Part shown: one piece after another, positions 17,690 to 26,368 of the stretch
Layout of the letters: each line of letters opens with the position of its first letter
How positions within the stretch are numbered: the stretch's first letter is position 1
Source of the DNA: Thermoanaerobaculia bacterium
GTDB taxonomy: Bacteria > Acidobacteriota > Thermoanaerobaculia > UBA5066
Assembly (NCBI GenBank): GCA_022071945.1
Contig: JAJVIN010000034.1
Span: forward strand, 62,001-126,000
Direction: 5' to 3'
DNA: 64,000 nucleotides
The notes under the pieces: generated by a model
Told to the model about the DNA's origin: nothing
The model's database searches: none
What the model saw: the letters and a program-made list of their open reading frames with translations, nothing else
Program-made: the position numbers and the translations under genes

Positions 17690-18487
17690 TCAGCCGGCTC
17701 TCTCTCTCACCTCGCGGTCGTAGGGCTCGTACGAGAACCCCTCGATCTCGACGTTGACGCGAGCCAAGTCCGCGCCCGTCCGCCACCAGTCCATGTTGAT
17801 CCCCGCCCAGGACCGGACGAGTCCGCCGGGCCGGCTCCCGATCCAGGTTTCGGCGTGCATCTGGTCCCAGGGCCGGGACACCAGCTGGACCTGCTGCCCG
17901 GAGGCCCGGTAGGTCTCGGGGTCCTCGAGAAGAGCGAGCCAGCCGGCGCGCGCCATCCAGAAGTTGCCGGAGAAGTGCGAGAACCGCGGCAGTTCTTGCC
18001 AGTTCGCCCCGACGGCGTCATAGACACCGAGGAGTTCCAGGTTCTCCCGCCAGCGCGCAAGGACGAACTTCTGCATCGCCCGGCGCCACTTCGTCTTCAT
18101 GGCGTCCGTCGGACTCGAAACACCCTTCGTGTGGAAGTAGAGGAAGGCCGCGTCCTGATTCTCCCGTGCGCGCTTCCAGATCTGGCACAGCGAGGGGTGC
18201 TCGAACTCGGAGAGGTTCGACGAGACGGTGTCGATCGTCAGCTGGAGACCCCGCCCGGCCGCCATCGACGAGAAGCGCTCGACGGCACGCTCCGCGCCGA
18301 GGCAGCAGGCGTTGAGAGTCGAGAGCCCGCAGAACCGGAGGAGGTCGAACTGCTCCGCCACGATCCCCTCCCACCCTTCCATCAGGGCGGCGTGATAGTG
18401 GACGAGAAGGCGAGCCGGCGGAACGGGATTCGGGATTCGCTCCTCCTGCCGAAGCCGGATGGCGCTTGGAGCGGAGTCTCTGGGCAC
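17690..18487 (-). CDS. Glycosyltransferase-like protein
   Basis: The 265-residue cytoplasmic protein starts at GTG 18487, 16 nt after the stop of the cNMP-domain gene. It contains a Tyr-Phe-His-Thr-Lys-Gly motif (about residue 117) followed by an Arg-rich helix and a Phe-Ser-Gly-Asn-Phe-Trp segment. This pattern occurs in glycosyltransferase-like proteins of polysaccharide clusters, with the Asn-Phe-Trp part near the acceptor side. I cannot place it in a numbered GT family. Its neighbours give no pathway; the divergent OGT gene nearby is also a glycosyltransferase but is transcribed toward it. Confidence 0.6.
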   Translation of the reverse strand: MPRDSAPSAIRLRQEERIPNPVPPARLLVHYHAALMEGWEGIVAEQFDLLRFCGLSTLNACCLGAERAVERFSSMAAGRGLQLTIDTVSSNLSEFEHPSLCQIWKRARENQDAAFLYFHTKGVSSPTDAMKTKWRRAMQKFVLARWRENLELLGVYDAVGANWQELPRFSHFSGNFWMARAGWLALLEDPETYRASGQQVQLVSRPWDQMHAETWIGSRPGGLVRSWAGINMDWWRTGADLARVNVEIEGFSYEPYDREVRERAG

Positions 18488-18503
18488 GTCCGGGATCTCT
18501 CTC

Positions 18504-19433
18504 TCAGCCCGGTCCGGCCAGCATCCGGAAGGTCACGGCCCTCCGCAGAGCCTCATCGACGCGCTTGGTGAGAGCGAGGGTGATCCCGGCCAGGAGCGGC
18601 GCCCCGTCTGGCGAACCGGACTCCAGGAGCCGGCGAAAGACCTCCCGGGAGAGGCGAAAGACCACTCCAGGTCCTCCGTGCGCGACGACGCTGGCGGAAC
18701 GGGGCGAATCGTCGATCAGGGACATCTCCCCGACGATCTCGCCCGGTCCGAGAATCGCCACGGCCTCGGCCTCCATCCCCTCGACGGGGATCTCGACCCG
18801 GAAGCGGCCCTCCCCGATGAGAAAGGCGTCGTCCCCCTGGCTCCCCGCCGTGATCAATGGGCTCTCCTCCGGGACCTCGAACGCCGTCAGCCCCAGGTCG
18901 GGCAGGGTCGACGTGTCGATCCCGGCGGCATCGAGGAGGATGTAGGCCTCCCTCTCGTCGAAGTCGACGGCCTGCCTCTGGCTCTCGCCGCGGGAGCGCT
19001 TCGCGGGGTGCGCCTGGCTTCCCGCCGAGGGCGTCACCTTCGCGAAGATCCGGTTCAGCGACATATTCGTGAAGCGGACCATCGACGCCACGCTCGTGAG
19101 GGCGAGACGCCGGAACGCCTGGCCCTCGGGGCCCCGGTCGAAGACCAGTTCCTGGACCTCGGACCTCGTGAAGACGATGGCATCGCTGTCAGGCTCGGGA
19201 GAGAACGAACAGACGTCCACCGTTCCGGCAAAGACCCTGTGGAGGTTCAGAAAGACGGGCGCGTGCAGGACCTGGATCGAGTGGGGACCGAACTTCGTCA
19301 GGACTCGCAGCAGCGCACACCCCGACACCAGGAGGACGACGACGTCGGGACCGTCCTCCGAATCGAACCAGTCGTCCTCGAACGGCAGGAGGACGAGGGG
19401 CCTCCCCGAAGAGAGGAGGGTCAGGTCATGCAT
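18504..19433 (-). CDS. Protein with two cyclic-nucleotide-binding-like domains
   Basis: The 309-residue protein shows a clear C-terminal cNMP-binding fold (about 195-290). It has the Phe-Leu-Ile-Gly-Glu-Gly strand turn and a phosphate-binding-cassette-like Gly-Glu-Ile-Val-Gly-Glu-Met-Ser-Leu-Ile-Asp followed by Pro-Arg-Ser-Ala-Ser, close to the classical FGE...R-A pattern. The N-terminal half (about 5-125) has a similar but degenerate order of strands. There is no helix-turn-helix and no membrane segment, so it is not a Crp-type DNA binder. ATG 19433 was chosen; no good ribosome site is seen, and GTG 19448 is an alternative. A CATAAT box and a five-copy palindrome array lie directly upstream. 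Confidence 0.75.
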   Translation of the reverse strand: MHDLTLLSSGRPLVLLPFEDDWFDSEDGPDVVVLLVSGCALLRVLTKFGPHSIQVLHAPVFLNLHRVFAGTVDVCSFSPEPDSDAIVFTRSEVQELVFDRGPEGQAFRRLALTSVASMVRFTNMSLNRIFAKVTPSAGSQAHPAKRSRGESQRQAVDFDEREAYILLDAAGIDTSTLPDLGLTAFEVPEESPLITAGSQGDDAFLIGEGRFRVEIPVEGMEAEAVAILGPGEIVGEMSLIDDSPRSASVVAHGGPGVVFRLSREVFRRLLESGSPDGAPLLAGITLALTKRVDEALRRAVTFRMLAGPG

Positions 19434-19460
19434 CAGGTCAGGCGCCACGGTCTTGCCGGG

Positions 19461-19466
19461 ATTATG
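19461..19466 (-). promoter_or_regulatory. -10 box of the cNMP-domain gene
   Basis: CATAAT on the minus strand sits immediately downstream of the 21-bp repeat array and 27 nt before ATG 19433. The expected -35 position falls inside the first repeat and reads CGCCGA, unlike TTGACA, which suggests an activator-dependent promoter. Confidence 0.5.
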
Positions 19467-19570
19467 CGACGTCGCGATGCGAGTCGGCGACGTCGCGACG
19501 CGAGTCGGCGACGTCGCGATGCGAGTCGGCGACGTCGCGACGCGAGTCAGCGACGTCGCGACGCGAGTCA
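19466..19570. repeat. Five 21-bp tandem repeats, each with a 10-bp palindrome
   Basis: Five exact-length units start at 19466, 19487, 19508, 19529 and 19550. They differ only at one C/T position and the last base. Each begins with GCGACGTCGC, a perfect palindrome. The 21-bp period equals two helical turns, so all five sites face the same side of the DNA. The last unit contains the stop codon of the upstream TSUP gene. Read as protein in the minus strand the array would give a seven-residue repeat, but it contains no start codon. Confidence 0.9.
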
Positions 19571-19981
19571 GCGATGGATGGTCCCCTTCTCGATGAGGGC
19601 CTCGAAGATCGTGTAGAGGCCGACGAGGACGACGAAGCCTCCGAAGAGGAGCTTCATCTTCACGTGGTCGAGCGAGTTGGCGAGATAGGCGCCGGCCCAC
19701 GCCCCGAGAAACAGGGCGATGGCGACGAGGAAGGCGGCCCGGAAGTCGATATTGCCGTTCTTGTAGTACTCGATCACGGCGGCCAGGCCGACGGGAGGCA
19801 GGAGGACCGCGAGGCTCGTCCCGGTCGCCTTCTGGGCGGAAAAGCCGGCTATGTAGATCAGGGCCGGAACAATGATCAGCCCTCCCCCCACACCGAAGAG
19901 GCCGGCCATCAGGCCCGCGAAGAGGCCGATCAGGAGGAGGGCGGGAGCCGAGGTCACGGACCCGGAGATCACCTCCGTCAT
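19568..19981 (-). CDS. Half-size TSUP/TauE-SafE permease
   Basis: The 137-residue membrane protein has four hydrophobic segments and the family start Gly-Leu-Phe-Gly-Val-Gly-Gly-Gly with a downstream Ala-Thr-Gly-Thr-Ser-Leu. Standard TSUP proteins contain two such halves (about 250 residues), so this one would dimerise. TSUP members export or import sulfur-containing anions such as sulfite or sulfoacetate. ATG 19981 follows GGAGG by 8 nt; the methyltransferase stop is 16 nt upstream. The stop codon lies within the 21-bp repeat array. Confidence 0.85.
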   Translation of the reverse strand: MTEVISGSVTSAPALLLIGLFAGLMAGLFGVGGGLIIVPALIYIAGFSAQKATGTSLAVLLPPVGLAAVIEYYKNGNIDFRAAFLVAIALFLGAWAGAYLANSLDHVKMKLLFGGFVVLVGLYTIFEALIEKGTIHR

Positions 19982-19997
19982 GACGCCATCCTCCTTG

Positions 19998-21560
19998 TCA
20001 TCCCACGAGTAGAGCAAGCGAGGCGAGCCGCTTGAGGCTCGACGTCAACGCCACGGTCATTTCCTGTCGGACGTCCTCGGGACTCGTCTTGTCCGCCGGC
20101 CACTCCTCGACCTCCACCGCGCCGGTCTTCATGTCTTCGACGAGGATGTCGACGATGCTTTCCTGATCGTGGGCTCCATCGAGCACCTTCAGGATCTCGC
20201 GGTCGAAGGCATTGAGAGACACCGCCTCGTGCAACAGGTTCGTCACCGTGTCATTGAAATTGGCCTGAAACCGGGCGACCGGGCTGCCCACGGGCCTTTG
20301 CGAAACGGACGGAACGTACCCTGGCTCTCGCAAGTGCAAGTGGACCATGCGCGCTCCCTGGCACCGCCGGAGCGCGTCGAGAAGAAGCTCGGAGAGGCTT
20401 TCGCGGCTCGCCATTTCCGGATAACGGGAAGAGACCTCGCGAAAAAGATCGGAGAACGAGAGGGTCTTCGGCCAGACCCGGAAGAGCTCGGTGATGACGG
20501 CCTTCACTCCGGGATCGTTCGTCGTGACGACCTGGCCGCTCTTGAGGAAGAACTTGGCGACGTGACCGTCGGAAAAGTCGGGCACCTCGTCCTTCGGCTT
20601 GGCCTTCGTCGAAAAGAGGAAGCGTTTGAGGGTCTCGTTTTCGGGCGACCGGTGAAGCTCGACACCCTCCCGGCAGAGGAGACTCCGACGGAACGTCCCG
20701 TTGAGGAAGAAGTCGACGTACTGCTCCCTCCGCACCCGGTCCCTGGCGAACTCGTCGATCTTCTTCCACGCCTCATCGGAGATGAGGCCCTCGAAGGTCA
20801 GGTCCCGCTCCTCCCCGACGTACTGGAGGCCGTGGCTCGCGGCCATCTTCGCGAAATGGTGAAAGTAGAGAGGCCGGTTCTCTTCTTCGAGGTACTCGTG
20901 CAGGAGATAGAAGTCCGGATACGGCTTGATCGACTCGACGATGAGCCGGATCATCGAGGAGTAGAGCGTCTGGCCGTTCTCCATGGCCTTGCTGAGAGCA
21001 TCGAGAAGCTCCCGCGTTTTTTTCGCCTTCTCGACGGCCCCCTCCACACCCTCGAGGTGGAAGAACATCATCTCGCGGATGAGGGACTTGTACAGCCAGC
21101 CCGGAAAGACGTTGTAGCTGACGTAGGCGATCCCGTGGGGGGCCAGGTTCTGGGAGATGACCCTGAGGATCCCCTGCTGGACCACGGGGGGAACCCACGA
21201 GAAAACGCCATGGCACAGGATGAAGTCGAACTCACCCAGCTCGGGCCCGATGTCGAGGATGTTCTTCTGCTGGAGCTTGATGTTCTTCAGCCCGAGTTCC
21301 TCGATCCGGGAGTTTCCGACCGAGATCTGACGCTCGGAGAGGTCCACCCCGAGGAAGGTCGCGCGCGGGAGGCTGAAGGCCATCGGAATGAGATTTCCGC
21401 CCAGAGCGCAACCGAGTTCGAGAACCCGGCAGGTCTCGACGTCCCTCGGCTCCACGCCGCGCAAGATCGACGTGACCGCGAGGACCTCCGGGTGGGTGGC
21501 CGCAAAAGAGAGACTCTCGTACGGGAACTCGTCATAGGGGTTCAACCGTGTCCTTGGCAT
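19998..21560 (-). CDS. Class I SAM methyltransferase with PKMT-type regulatory domains
   Basis: The 520-residue protein begins with a Rossmann methyltransferase: Val-Leu-Glu-Leu-Gly-Cys-Ala-Leu-Gly-Gly-Asn (motif I, about residue 45), an acidic motif II in Gly-Val-Asp-Leu-Ser, and Cys-His-Gly-Val-Phe-Ser-Trp-Val (motif IV region). It continues with the helical methyltransferase-regulatory domain and a winged-helix C-terminal part known from rickettsial protein-lysine methyltransferases that modify outer-membrane proteins. Protein methylation is the likely role. It is the first gene of the minus-strand cluster with TSUP, cNMP-domain and glycosyltransferase genes. Upstream extension of the frame is antisense to the decarboxylase and is not used. 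Confidence 0.85.
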   Translation of the reverse strand: MPRTRLNPYDEFPYESLSFAATHPEVLAVTSILRGVEPRDVETCRVLELGCALGGNLIPMAFSLPRATFLGVDLSERQISVGNSRIEELGLKNIKLQQKNILDIGPELGEFDFILCHGVFSWVPPVVQQGILRVISQNLAPHGIAYVSYNVFPGWLYKSLIREMMFFHLEGVEGAVEKAKKTRELLDALSKAMENGQTLYSSMIRLIVESIKPYPDFYLLHEYLEEENRPLYFHHFAKMAASHGLQYVGEERDLTFEGLISDEAWKKIDEFARDRVRREQYVDFFLNGTFRRSLLCREGVELHRSPENETLKRFLFSTKAKPKDEVPDFSDGHVAKFFLKSGQVVTTNDPGVKAVITELFRVWPKTLSFSDLFREVSSRYPEMASRESLSELLLDALRRCQGARMVHLHLREPGYVPSVSQRPVGSPVARFQANFNDTVTNLLHEAVSLNAFDREILKVLDGAHDQESIVDILVEDMKTGAVEVEEWPADKTSPEDVRQEMTVALTSSLKRLASLALLVG

Positions 21561-21632
21561 GCGCCAATTCTCACCGCCGCCCTGGCGAAGCGCAATGACG
21601 CGGGACACAGATCCCTCGGGCTCTGCCTCCCC

Positions 21633-21638
21633 TAAACT
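21633..21638 (+). promoter_or_regulatory. -10 box next to the decarboxylase start
   Basis: TAAACT ends 6 nt before ATG 21645, which would place the transcription start on the start codon. There is no Shine-Dalgarno sequence. See the finding on leaderless promoters. Confidence 0.5.
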
Positions 21639-21644
21639 TCGCCC

Positions 21645-23099
21645 ATGAGCGATCTCTCCCCCGAAACCTTCAGAGATCAGGGACACGCCGTCATCGAGCG
21701 CCTCTACCGCTACCTCTCGAGCCTCAGAGACCGGCCGGTCCTCGCGCGGACGAAGCCTGGGGAGGTCCTGTCCGCTCTTCCCGAGCGGGCGCCCGAGGAG
21801 CCCGAGCCCTGGGAGGCCATCGAAAGGGACCTCGAGACCCTCGTCGAGCCCAACCTGACGAACTGGCAGTCGCCCGGGTATCTCGCCTACTTCGCCACGA
21901 GCGCCAGCACTCCCGGCATCCTCGGCGATGCCCTGGCCGCCGGGTACAACCAGATCGGCATCCTCTGGCGCACGTCGCCGGTTTCGACCGAGCTCGAGCA
22001 GGCGATGGTCAAGTGGCTGACGAACCTGACCGGACTGCCCGCCGGCTTTGACGGGCAGCTGGCCGACACGGCCTCCACGGCTTCCCTCATCGCGCTCGCC
22101 GCCGCCCGGGAAGAGCGATTCCCGGACGTGAGAAAGACGGGTCTTTCCGGGAAGAAGCCCGGGGTCGTCTACTGCTCGGAACTCGCTCACTCATCCATAG
22201 ACAAAGCCGCGGTGGTCCTCGGATTCGGGGTCGAGGGACTGAGGAAGATCCCGGCCGACGACGCCTTCCGGATGCGCGTGAGCCTCCTCGAGCGAGCCAT
22301 CGCACAGGACAGGGCCGAAGGAAAGGAGCCCGTGGCCGTCGTGGCGACGGCCGGCACGACGGCCGTCACCTCGATCGACCCTCTCCCCGAGATCGCGGAC
22401 GTCTGCGAACGCGAGGGGATCTGGATGCACGTCGACGCCGCCTATGCCGGCTGCGCGGCGCTCCTCCCCGAGGTCCGGCCTCTCTTGAAAGGCTGGGAAC
22501 GCGCGGATTCGATCGTCTTCAATCCCCACAAGTGGCTCTTCGTCCCGCTCGAGTGCACGGCTCTTCTCTTCAGGAGGATGGAGAGGGTCAGACGGGCCTT
22601 CTCGATCGTGCCGCACTACCTCGAGACACCCGAGGGGGCGGCTGGAGTCCGCGAGTACATGGACTACGGAATCCAGCTGGGCCGGCGCTTCAGGGCCCTG
22701 AAGCTCTGGATGACGCTCCGGTCGTTCGGAGCCTCGGGGATGAGGGAGCGGCTCGCCCTTCATCTCGAGATGGCGGCTCAGCTTCGCCGCCGGCTCGAGG
22801 GCGTTCCTGACATTCAGATCCTCGCCCCGACCCTCTTCTCGGTCGTGGTGTTCCGCCACGCTCCCGAGGGGCTTTCGTCAGAAGAAACCGATGCCGTCAA
22901 CCGGCGGATTCTCGAGCGAATCAACTCGGACGGCCGGTTCTTCATTTCTCACGCCGTCCTCAGGGGGCAGTACGTCCTGCGGGCCGCGATCGGCAACATC
23001 CGGACGACGCCCGAGGACGTCGCGGCCTTTGGGGATTCCCTGCGCGAGGCGATCGAGGCAGAATCTCCGAATCGTCCGCCGGGTGAGTCCAGAAACTAG
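21645..23099 (+). CDS. Group II PLP-dependent aromatic-amino-acid-type decarboxylase
   Basis: The 484-residue enzyme belongs to the aromatic-L-amino-acid decarboxylase family. K296, in Asn-Pro-His-Lys-Trp-Leu, binds PLP. H181 stacks on the ring, and D264 in His-Val-Asp-Ala-Ala-Tyr-Ala-Gly pairs with the pyridine nitrogen. Length and order match tryptophan, tyrosine or phenylalanine decarboxylases. The substrate cannot be read from sequence; indolethylamine or phenylethylamine products are possible, and some relatives are aldehyde synthases. The gene is transcribed alone from a putative leaderless promoter, 119 nt upstream of an ABC exporter operon that could export the product (inference). 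Confidence 0.9.
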   Translation: MSDLSPETFRDQGHAVIERLYRYLSSLRDRPVLARTKPGEVLSALPERAPEEPEPWEAIERDLETLVEPNLTNWQSPGYLAYFATSASTPGILGDALAAGYNQIGILWRTSPVSTELEQAMVKWLTNLTGLPAGFDGQLADTASTASLIALAAAREERFPDVRKTGLSGKKPGVVYCSELAHSSIDKAAVVLGFGVEGLRKIPADDAFRMRVSLLERAIAQDRAEGKEPVAVVATAGTTAVTSIDPLPEIADVCEREGIWMHVDAAYAGCAALLPEVRPLLKGWERADSIVFNPHKWLFVPLECTALLFRRMERVRRAFSIVPHYLETPEGAAGVREYMDYGIQLGRRFRALKLWMTLRSFGASGMRERLALHLEMAAQLRRRLEGVPDIQILAPTLFSVVVFRHAPEGLSSEETDAVNRRILERINSDGRFFISHAVLRGQYVLRAAIGNIRTTPEDVAAFGDSLREAIEAESPNRPPGESRN

Positions 23100-23224
23100 G
23101 ACAGTGCGGTCCTCGTAGATCTGCGGGAGGCAGCAGGCGGGCCGCACCGCCGGCAAGGTTCGAGAACTGGCCAAGGGGCCGCCTTGCGTCCGCTCTCTGT
23201 TCTCGCCCAAGGAGCACTGTGACC

Positions 23225-24436
23225 ATGGAGACCTCGAACAGAAACGCGGACCTTTCCGCCCTGAAGATCGACCGCGAAACACGCACGGCCGGGGGGGGCC
23301 GGTTCGTCTTTCCGGCCATCGCAACCGCCATCGTCGCCGCCCTGGCCGGCGCCTTCTTCTACGCCCGGTCCTCTGGCGCCATCGCCATCCGGACCCCCCA
23401 GGTCGGGACGACGCGCATCGTGAAGGTCACTCCCTCTCAGGCCTCCACGGTCTTGACCGCCTCCGGCTACATCGTCGCCAGGTCGAAGGCCGAGATCTCT
23501 CCGAAGTCGGTCGGCCGCGTCTCGTGGCTGAATCTCGAGGAGGGACAGACGGTGAAGAAGGGAGAGCTCGTCGCGCGCCTGGAATCGCAGGAGCTCGAGG
23601 CGCAGCGAAAGCAAGTCGAGGCCCAGAAGCTCCAGCTCAGCGCCCAGCTCGACAACGCCCGCCGCGAGAGGGAGCGCGCAAAGGCCCTCTTTGCCCAGAA
23701 GATCGGGACGGAGCAAGCGTTCGATGCGACCGATTCCGCCGCCCGCGCGCTCGAAGCGCAGATCCAGGCGGCCGGCGCTCAGATCCGCTACTTCGACGAG
23801 TTGATCAAGAACGCCGAGATCTACGCTCCGATCAACGGGACCGTGACCGTGAAGAAGGCCTTTGTGGGCGAGACGGTCGCCCCTCAGGGCTTCGGGGGCG
23901 CCGGATCGGCTGGCGCGACGTTCGCCGTGATCGTCGACATGTCGTCGCTCGAGATGGAGGCGGACATCAACGAGCAGAACCTGGCCAAGATCTCGAGGGG
24001 ACAGCCCGCCGAGGTCACGCTGGACGCCTACCCCGACCGCCCCTACAAGGCCCGCTTGCGGCAGATCGTCCCCACGGCCGACCGCCAGAAGGGGTCCGTC
24101 AAGGTGAAGATCGAGATCATCGAAAGGGATGAGCGGATCCTGCCCGAGATGTCGTGCCGGGTCGTCTTCCTCAACCCCGAGGCCAAGATCGACTCGTCGA
24201 CCCCCGTCAAGGTGATGGTGCCCTCGGCCAGCGTCGTGGAGATCGACGGGAAGAAGGGCGTTCTCCTCATCCAGGACGAGAAGGCCGTCTTCAAGGAGCT
24301 CTCGCTCGGACCGGAGGCCGGATCGCAGGTGGAGGTCCTCTCGGGGGCCGCTGGCGGCGAAGAGATCGTGGCAGACGCTGCCCGTGCCGATTTCCGCTGG
24401 CGCGCTGAACAAAAAGTTCGAATCAAGAAAGACTGA
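23225..24436 (+). CDS. Periplasmic adaptor (MFP/HlyD type) of a MacAB-like exporter
   Basis: The 403-residue adaptor has an N-terminal membrane anchor (about 23-48). A biotinyl-lipoyl-like half, a long alpha-hairpin (about 115-190, Gln/Glu/Ala-rich), the second lipoyl half (Ile-Tyr-Ala-Pro-Ile-Asn-Gly-Thr-Val) and beta-barrel domains follow. It would bridge the inner-membrane ABC transporter to an outer-membrane channel. AAGGAG at 23209-23214 lies 10 nt before ATG 23225 and 4 nt before an in-frame GTG at 23219; I prefer the ATG, but either is possible. Ten bases separate it from the ATPase gene. Confidence 0.87.
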   Translation: METSNRNADLSALKIDRETRTAGGGRFVFPAIATAIVAALAGAFFYARSSGAIAIRTPQVGTTRIVKVTPSQASTVLTASGYIVARSKAEISPKSVGRVSWLNLEEGQTVKKGELVARLESQELEAQRKQVEAQKLQLSAQLDNARRERERAKALFAQKIGTEQAFDATDSAARALEAQIQAAGAQIRYFDELIKNAEIYAPINGTVTVKKAFVGETVAPQGFGGAGSAGATFAVIVDMSSLEMEADINEQNLAKISRGQPAEVTLDAYPDRPYKARLRQIVPTADRQKGSVKVKIEIIERDERILPEMSCRVVFLNPEAKIDSSTPVKVMVPSASVVEIDGKKGVLLIQDEKAVFKELSLGPEAGSQVEVLSGAAGGEEIVADAARADFRWRAEQKVRIKKD

Positions 24437-24445
24437 GGAGCACCC

Positions 24446-25183
24446 ATGGCAGAACCGTTCATAAGGATCGAGTCGATCGTCAAGCAATACGTCCGCGACA
24501 CCCAGGTTCTGACCGTTCTCGACGGGCTCTCGCTCTCGGTCGAGGAGGGGGACTTCGTCGCGCTCATGGGGCCCTCTGGCTCGGGCAAGACCACCCTTCT
24601 GAACCTCATCGCGGGCATCGACAAACCGACGTCGGGCCGCATCGCCGTCGGCAAGAGCGAGGTGTCGTCGATGAGCGAGGCCGCGCTCGCCCGCTACCGA
24701 AGCGAGAACATCGGCTTCATCTTCCAGCTCTACAACCTCGTGCCGGTCTTGACCGCCTTCGAGAACGTCGAGCTCCCGCTCCTCTTGACGAAAATGAGCC
24801 GGGCCCAGAGGCGAAAACAGGTCGAACTCGCACTCTCGATCGTCGGTCTTGCCGACCGGATGGACCACTACCCGAGGCAGCTCTCGGGGGGCCAGGAGCA
24901 GCGGGTGGCCATCGCGCGCGCCATCGCGACCGACCCGAAGGTCCTCGTCGCGGACGAGCCGACCGGCGATCTCGATGCCAAGAGCGGCGAGGAGATCCTC
25001 ATCCTGCTCGAGCGGCTGAACGACGAATTCAAGAAGACCATCGTCATGGTGACCCACGACCCGAGGGCGGCCTCGCGCGCCCACCGCCTGGTCCACCTCG
25101 ACAAGGGGGTCCTGAAGGAAGACATCCGCGCCGAGGGCCGCGAGGTCGGCCTCGAGGCCGCCCGCAGCGCGGTCGTGAGCTAG
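24446..25183 (+). CDS. ABC transporter ATP-binding protein (MacB/LolD class)
   Basis: The 245-residue ATPase shows Walker A Gly-Pro-Ser-Gly-Ser-Gly-Lys-Thr-Thr (about 42-50), a Q-loop, the signature [10 protein letters not shown], Walker B ending Ala-Asp-Glu-Pro-Thr-Gly-Asp-Leu-Asp, and the switch His. The Thr-Gly-Asp-Leu-Asp form and the partner permeases mark the MacB/LolD/FtsE class. A GAGGAG site precedes ATG 24446. It forms the motor for the two FtsX-type permeases downstream. Confidence 0.93.
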   Translation: MAEPFIRIESIVKQYVRDTQVLTVLDGLSLSVEEGDFVALMGPSGSGKTTLLNLIAGIDKPTSGRIAVGKSEVSSMSEAALARYRSENIGFIFQLYNLVPVLTAFENVELPLLLTKMSRAQRRKQVELALSIVGLADRMDHYPRQLSGGQEQRVAIARAIATDPKVLVADEPTGDLDAKSGEEILILLERLNDEFKKTIVMVTHDPRAASRAHRLVHLDKGVLKEDIRAEGREVGLEAARSAVVS

Positions 25184-25197
25184 GGGCGAGAGTTCCC

Positions 25198-26355
25198 GTG
25201 AAGCTGATCCCGCTCGCCTTCAAGAACATCCTGAGAAAGAAGACCCGGTCGATCCTGACGATGGCGTCGATCGTCCTTCCGCTCTTCGTGATCTGCATCC
25301 TCGGGACGATGATTCGCACGCTCGAGGCCGACCCGACCGGCGGAAAGGGGATGTTCCGCCTGATCGTCAGGCACAAGGTCTCGCTTGCGAACTTCTTCCC
25401 CGAGGCGTATCGCGAACCCGTCAAGCAGATGCCCGGGGTGGCCGCCATCACGATCCTGAACTGGTTCGGCGGCCAGTACATCGACAACCAGCCCCGGAAC
25501 ATGTTCCAGAGGTTCGCCGTCGAACCCGAGTCGTTTCTCGCCGTCGCCGACGAGATCACGATCGTCGAGGGCACCGCGCAAGACTGGACGAGCGACCGCC
25601 GGGGCGTTCTCGTCGGAAGCCTCCTGGCCAAGCGATACGGCTGGAAGATCGGCGACCAGTTCGTCCTGAAGGGCGACATCTTCCCGGTCAACCTCGAGCT
25701 GACGGTGCGAGCCATCTTCAAGGCCCCGGACGAGACGTCCGTCTACTTCAACCGGACGTACGTCGAGGAATCGGTTCCCTGGGCGAAGGGCCTCGTGGGA
25801 ACGCTCTGGATCAAGGCCGACTCCCCCGACGCGGTCGCTCGCTTGACCCGGATGATCGACGAGCGCTTCGAGAACACTCCCTACCCGACGAAGACCGAAA
25901 CGGAGAAGGAATTCCAGAACGGATTCATCTCGATGCTCGGAAACGTCAAGCTCGTTCTCAACGCCATCAGCCTGGCGATCGGGCTCGTGATCCTCCTGAT
26001 CGCGGCCAACACCATGGCGATGACAGCCCGCGAAAGGGTCACGGAAATCGCGGTGCTCCGTACCCTGGGCTTTCCGAAATCCGACATCCTGACGATGGTC
26101 TTGGCGGAGAGCCTCATCCTCGCCTTGATCGGCGGAGGTCTCGGTCTCGCCTTCTTCTCCCTGATGTTTCCGGGGTTTCGGCAAGGTCTCCTCGAGAGCC
26201 CGATGGGAGGGTTCGCGGCCGGGATGAAGCTCTTCCCCGAGGTCTTGATCGTCGGGTTCCTGATCACCCTGGCCATCGGCCTGGCCGCCGGACTGGTTCC
26301 GGCGTTTCGGTCCGCGCAAAGGGAGATCACCGACGGCCTTCGGCAGGTGGCGTGA
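25198..26355 (+). CDS. FtsX-type ABC permease 1
   Basis: The 385-residue permease starts at GTG 25198, 14 nt after the ATPase stop. One N-terminal membrane helix (about 15-37) is followed by a large periplasmic MacB-type domain and three C-terminal helices (about 258-375), the standard four-helix FtsX/MacB layout. The mid-loop Arg-Glu-Arg-Val-Thr-Glu-Ile-Ala-Val-Leu-Arg-Thr-Leu-Gly coupling motif is present. Two consecutive, different permeases imply a heterodimer. Confidence 0.9.
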   Translation: MKLIPLAFKNILRKKTRSILTMASIVLPLFVICILGTMIRTLEADPTGGKGMFRLIVRHKVSLANFFPEAYREPVKQMPGVAAITILNWFGGQYIDNQPRNMFQRFAVEPESFLAVADEITIVEGTAQDWTSDRRGVLVGSLLAKRYGWKIGDQFVLKGDIFPVNLELTVRAIFKAPDETSVYFNRTYVEESVPWAKGLVGTLWIKADSPDAVARLTRMIDERFENTPYPTKTETEKEFQNGFISMLGNVKLVLNAISLAIGLVILLIAANTMAMTARERVTEIAVLRTLGFPKSDILTMVLAESLILALIGGGLGLAFFSLMFPGFRQGLLESPMGGFAAGMKLFPEVLIVGFLITLAIGLAAGLVPAFRSAQREITDGLRQVA

Positions 26356-26368
26356 GAGGCGGCGCGCG

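Noticed and set aside
19434-19700. 21-bp repeats as coding sequence for a seven-residue repeat at the N-terminus of the cNMP protein.
   Set aside because: No start codon lies within or directly before the array on that strand except inside the TSUP gene; a non-coding regulatory array is simpler.
20169-21635. Long plus-strand frame opposite the PKMT-type methyltransferase.
   Set aside because: The minus strand carries clear SAM motifs; the plus frame is compositional shadow.
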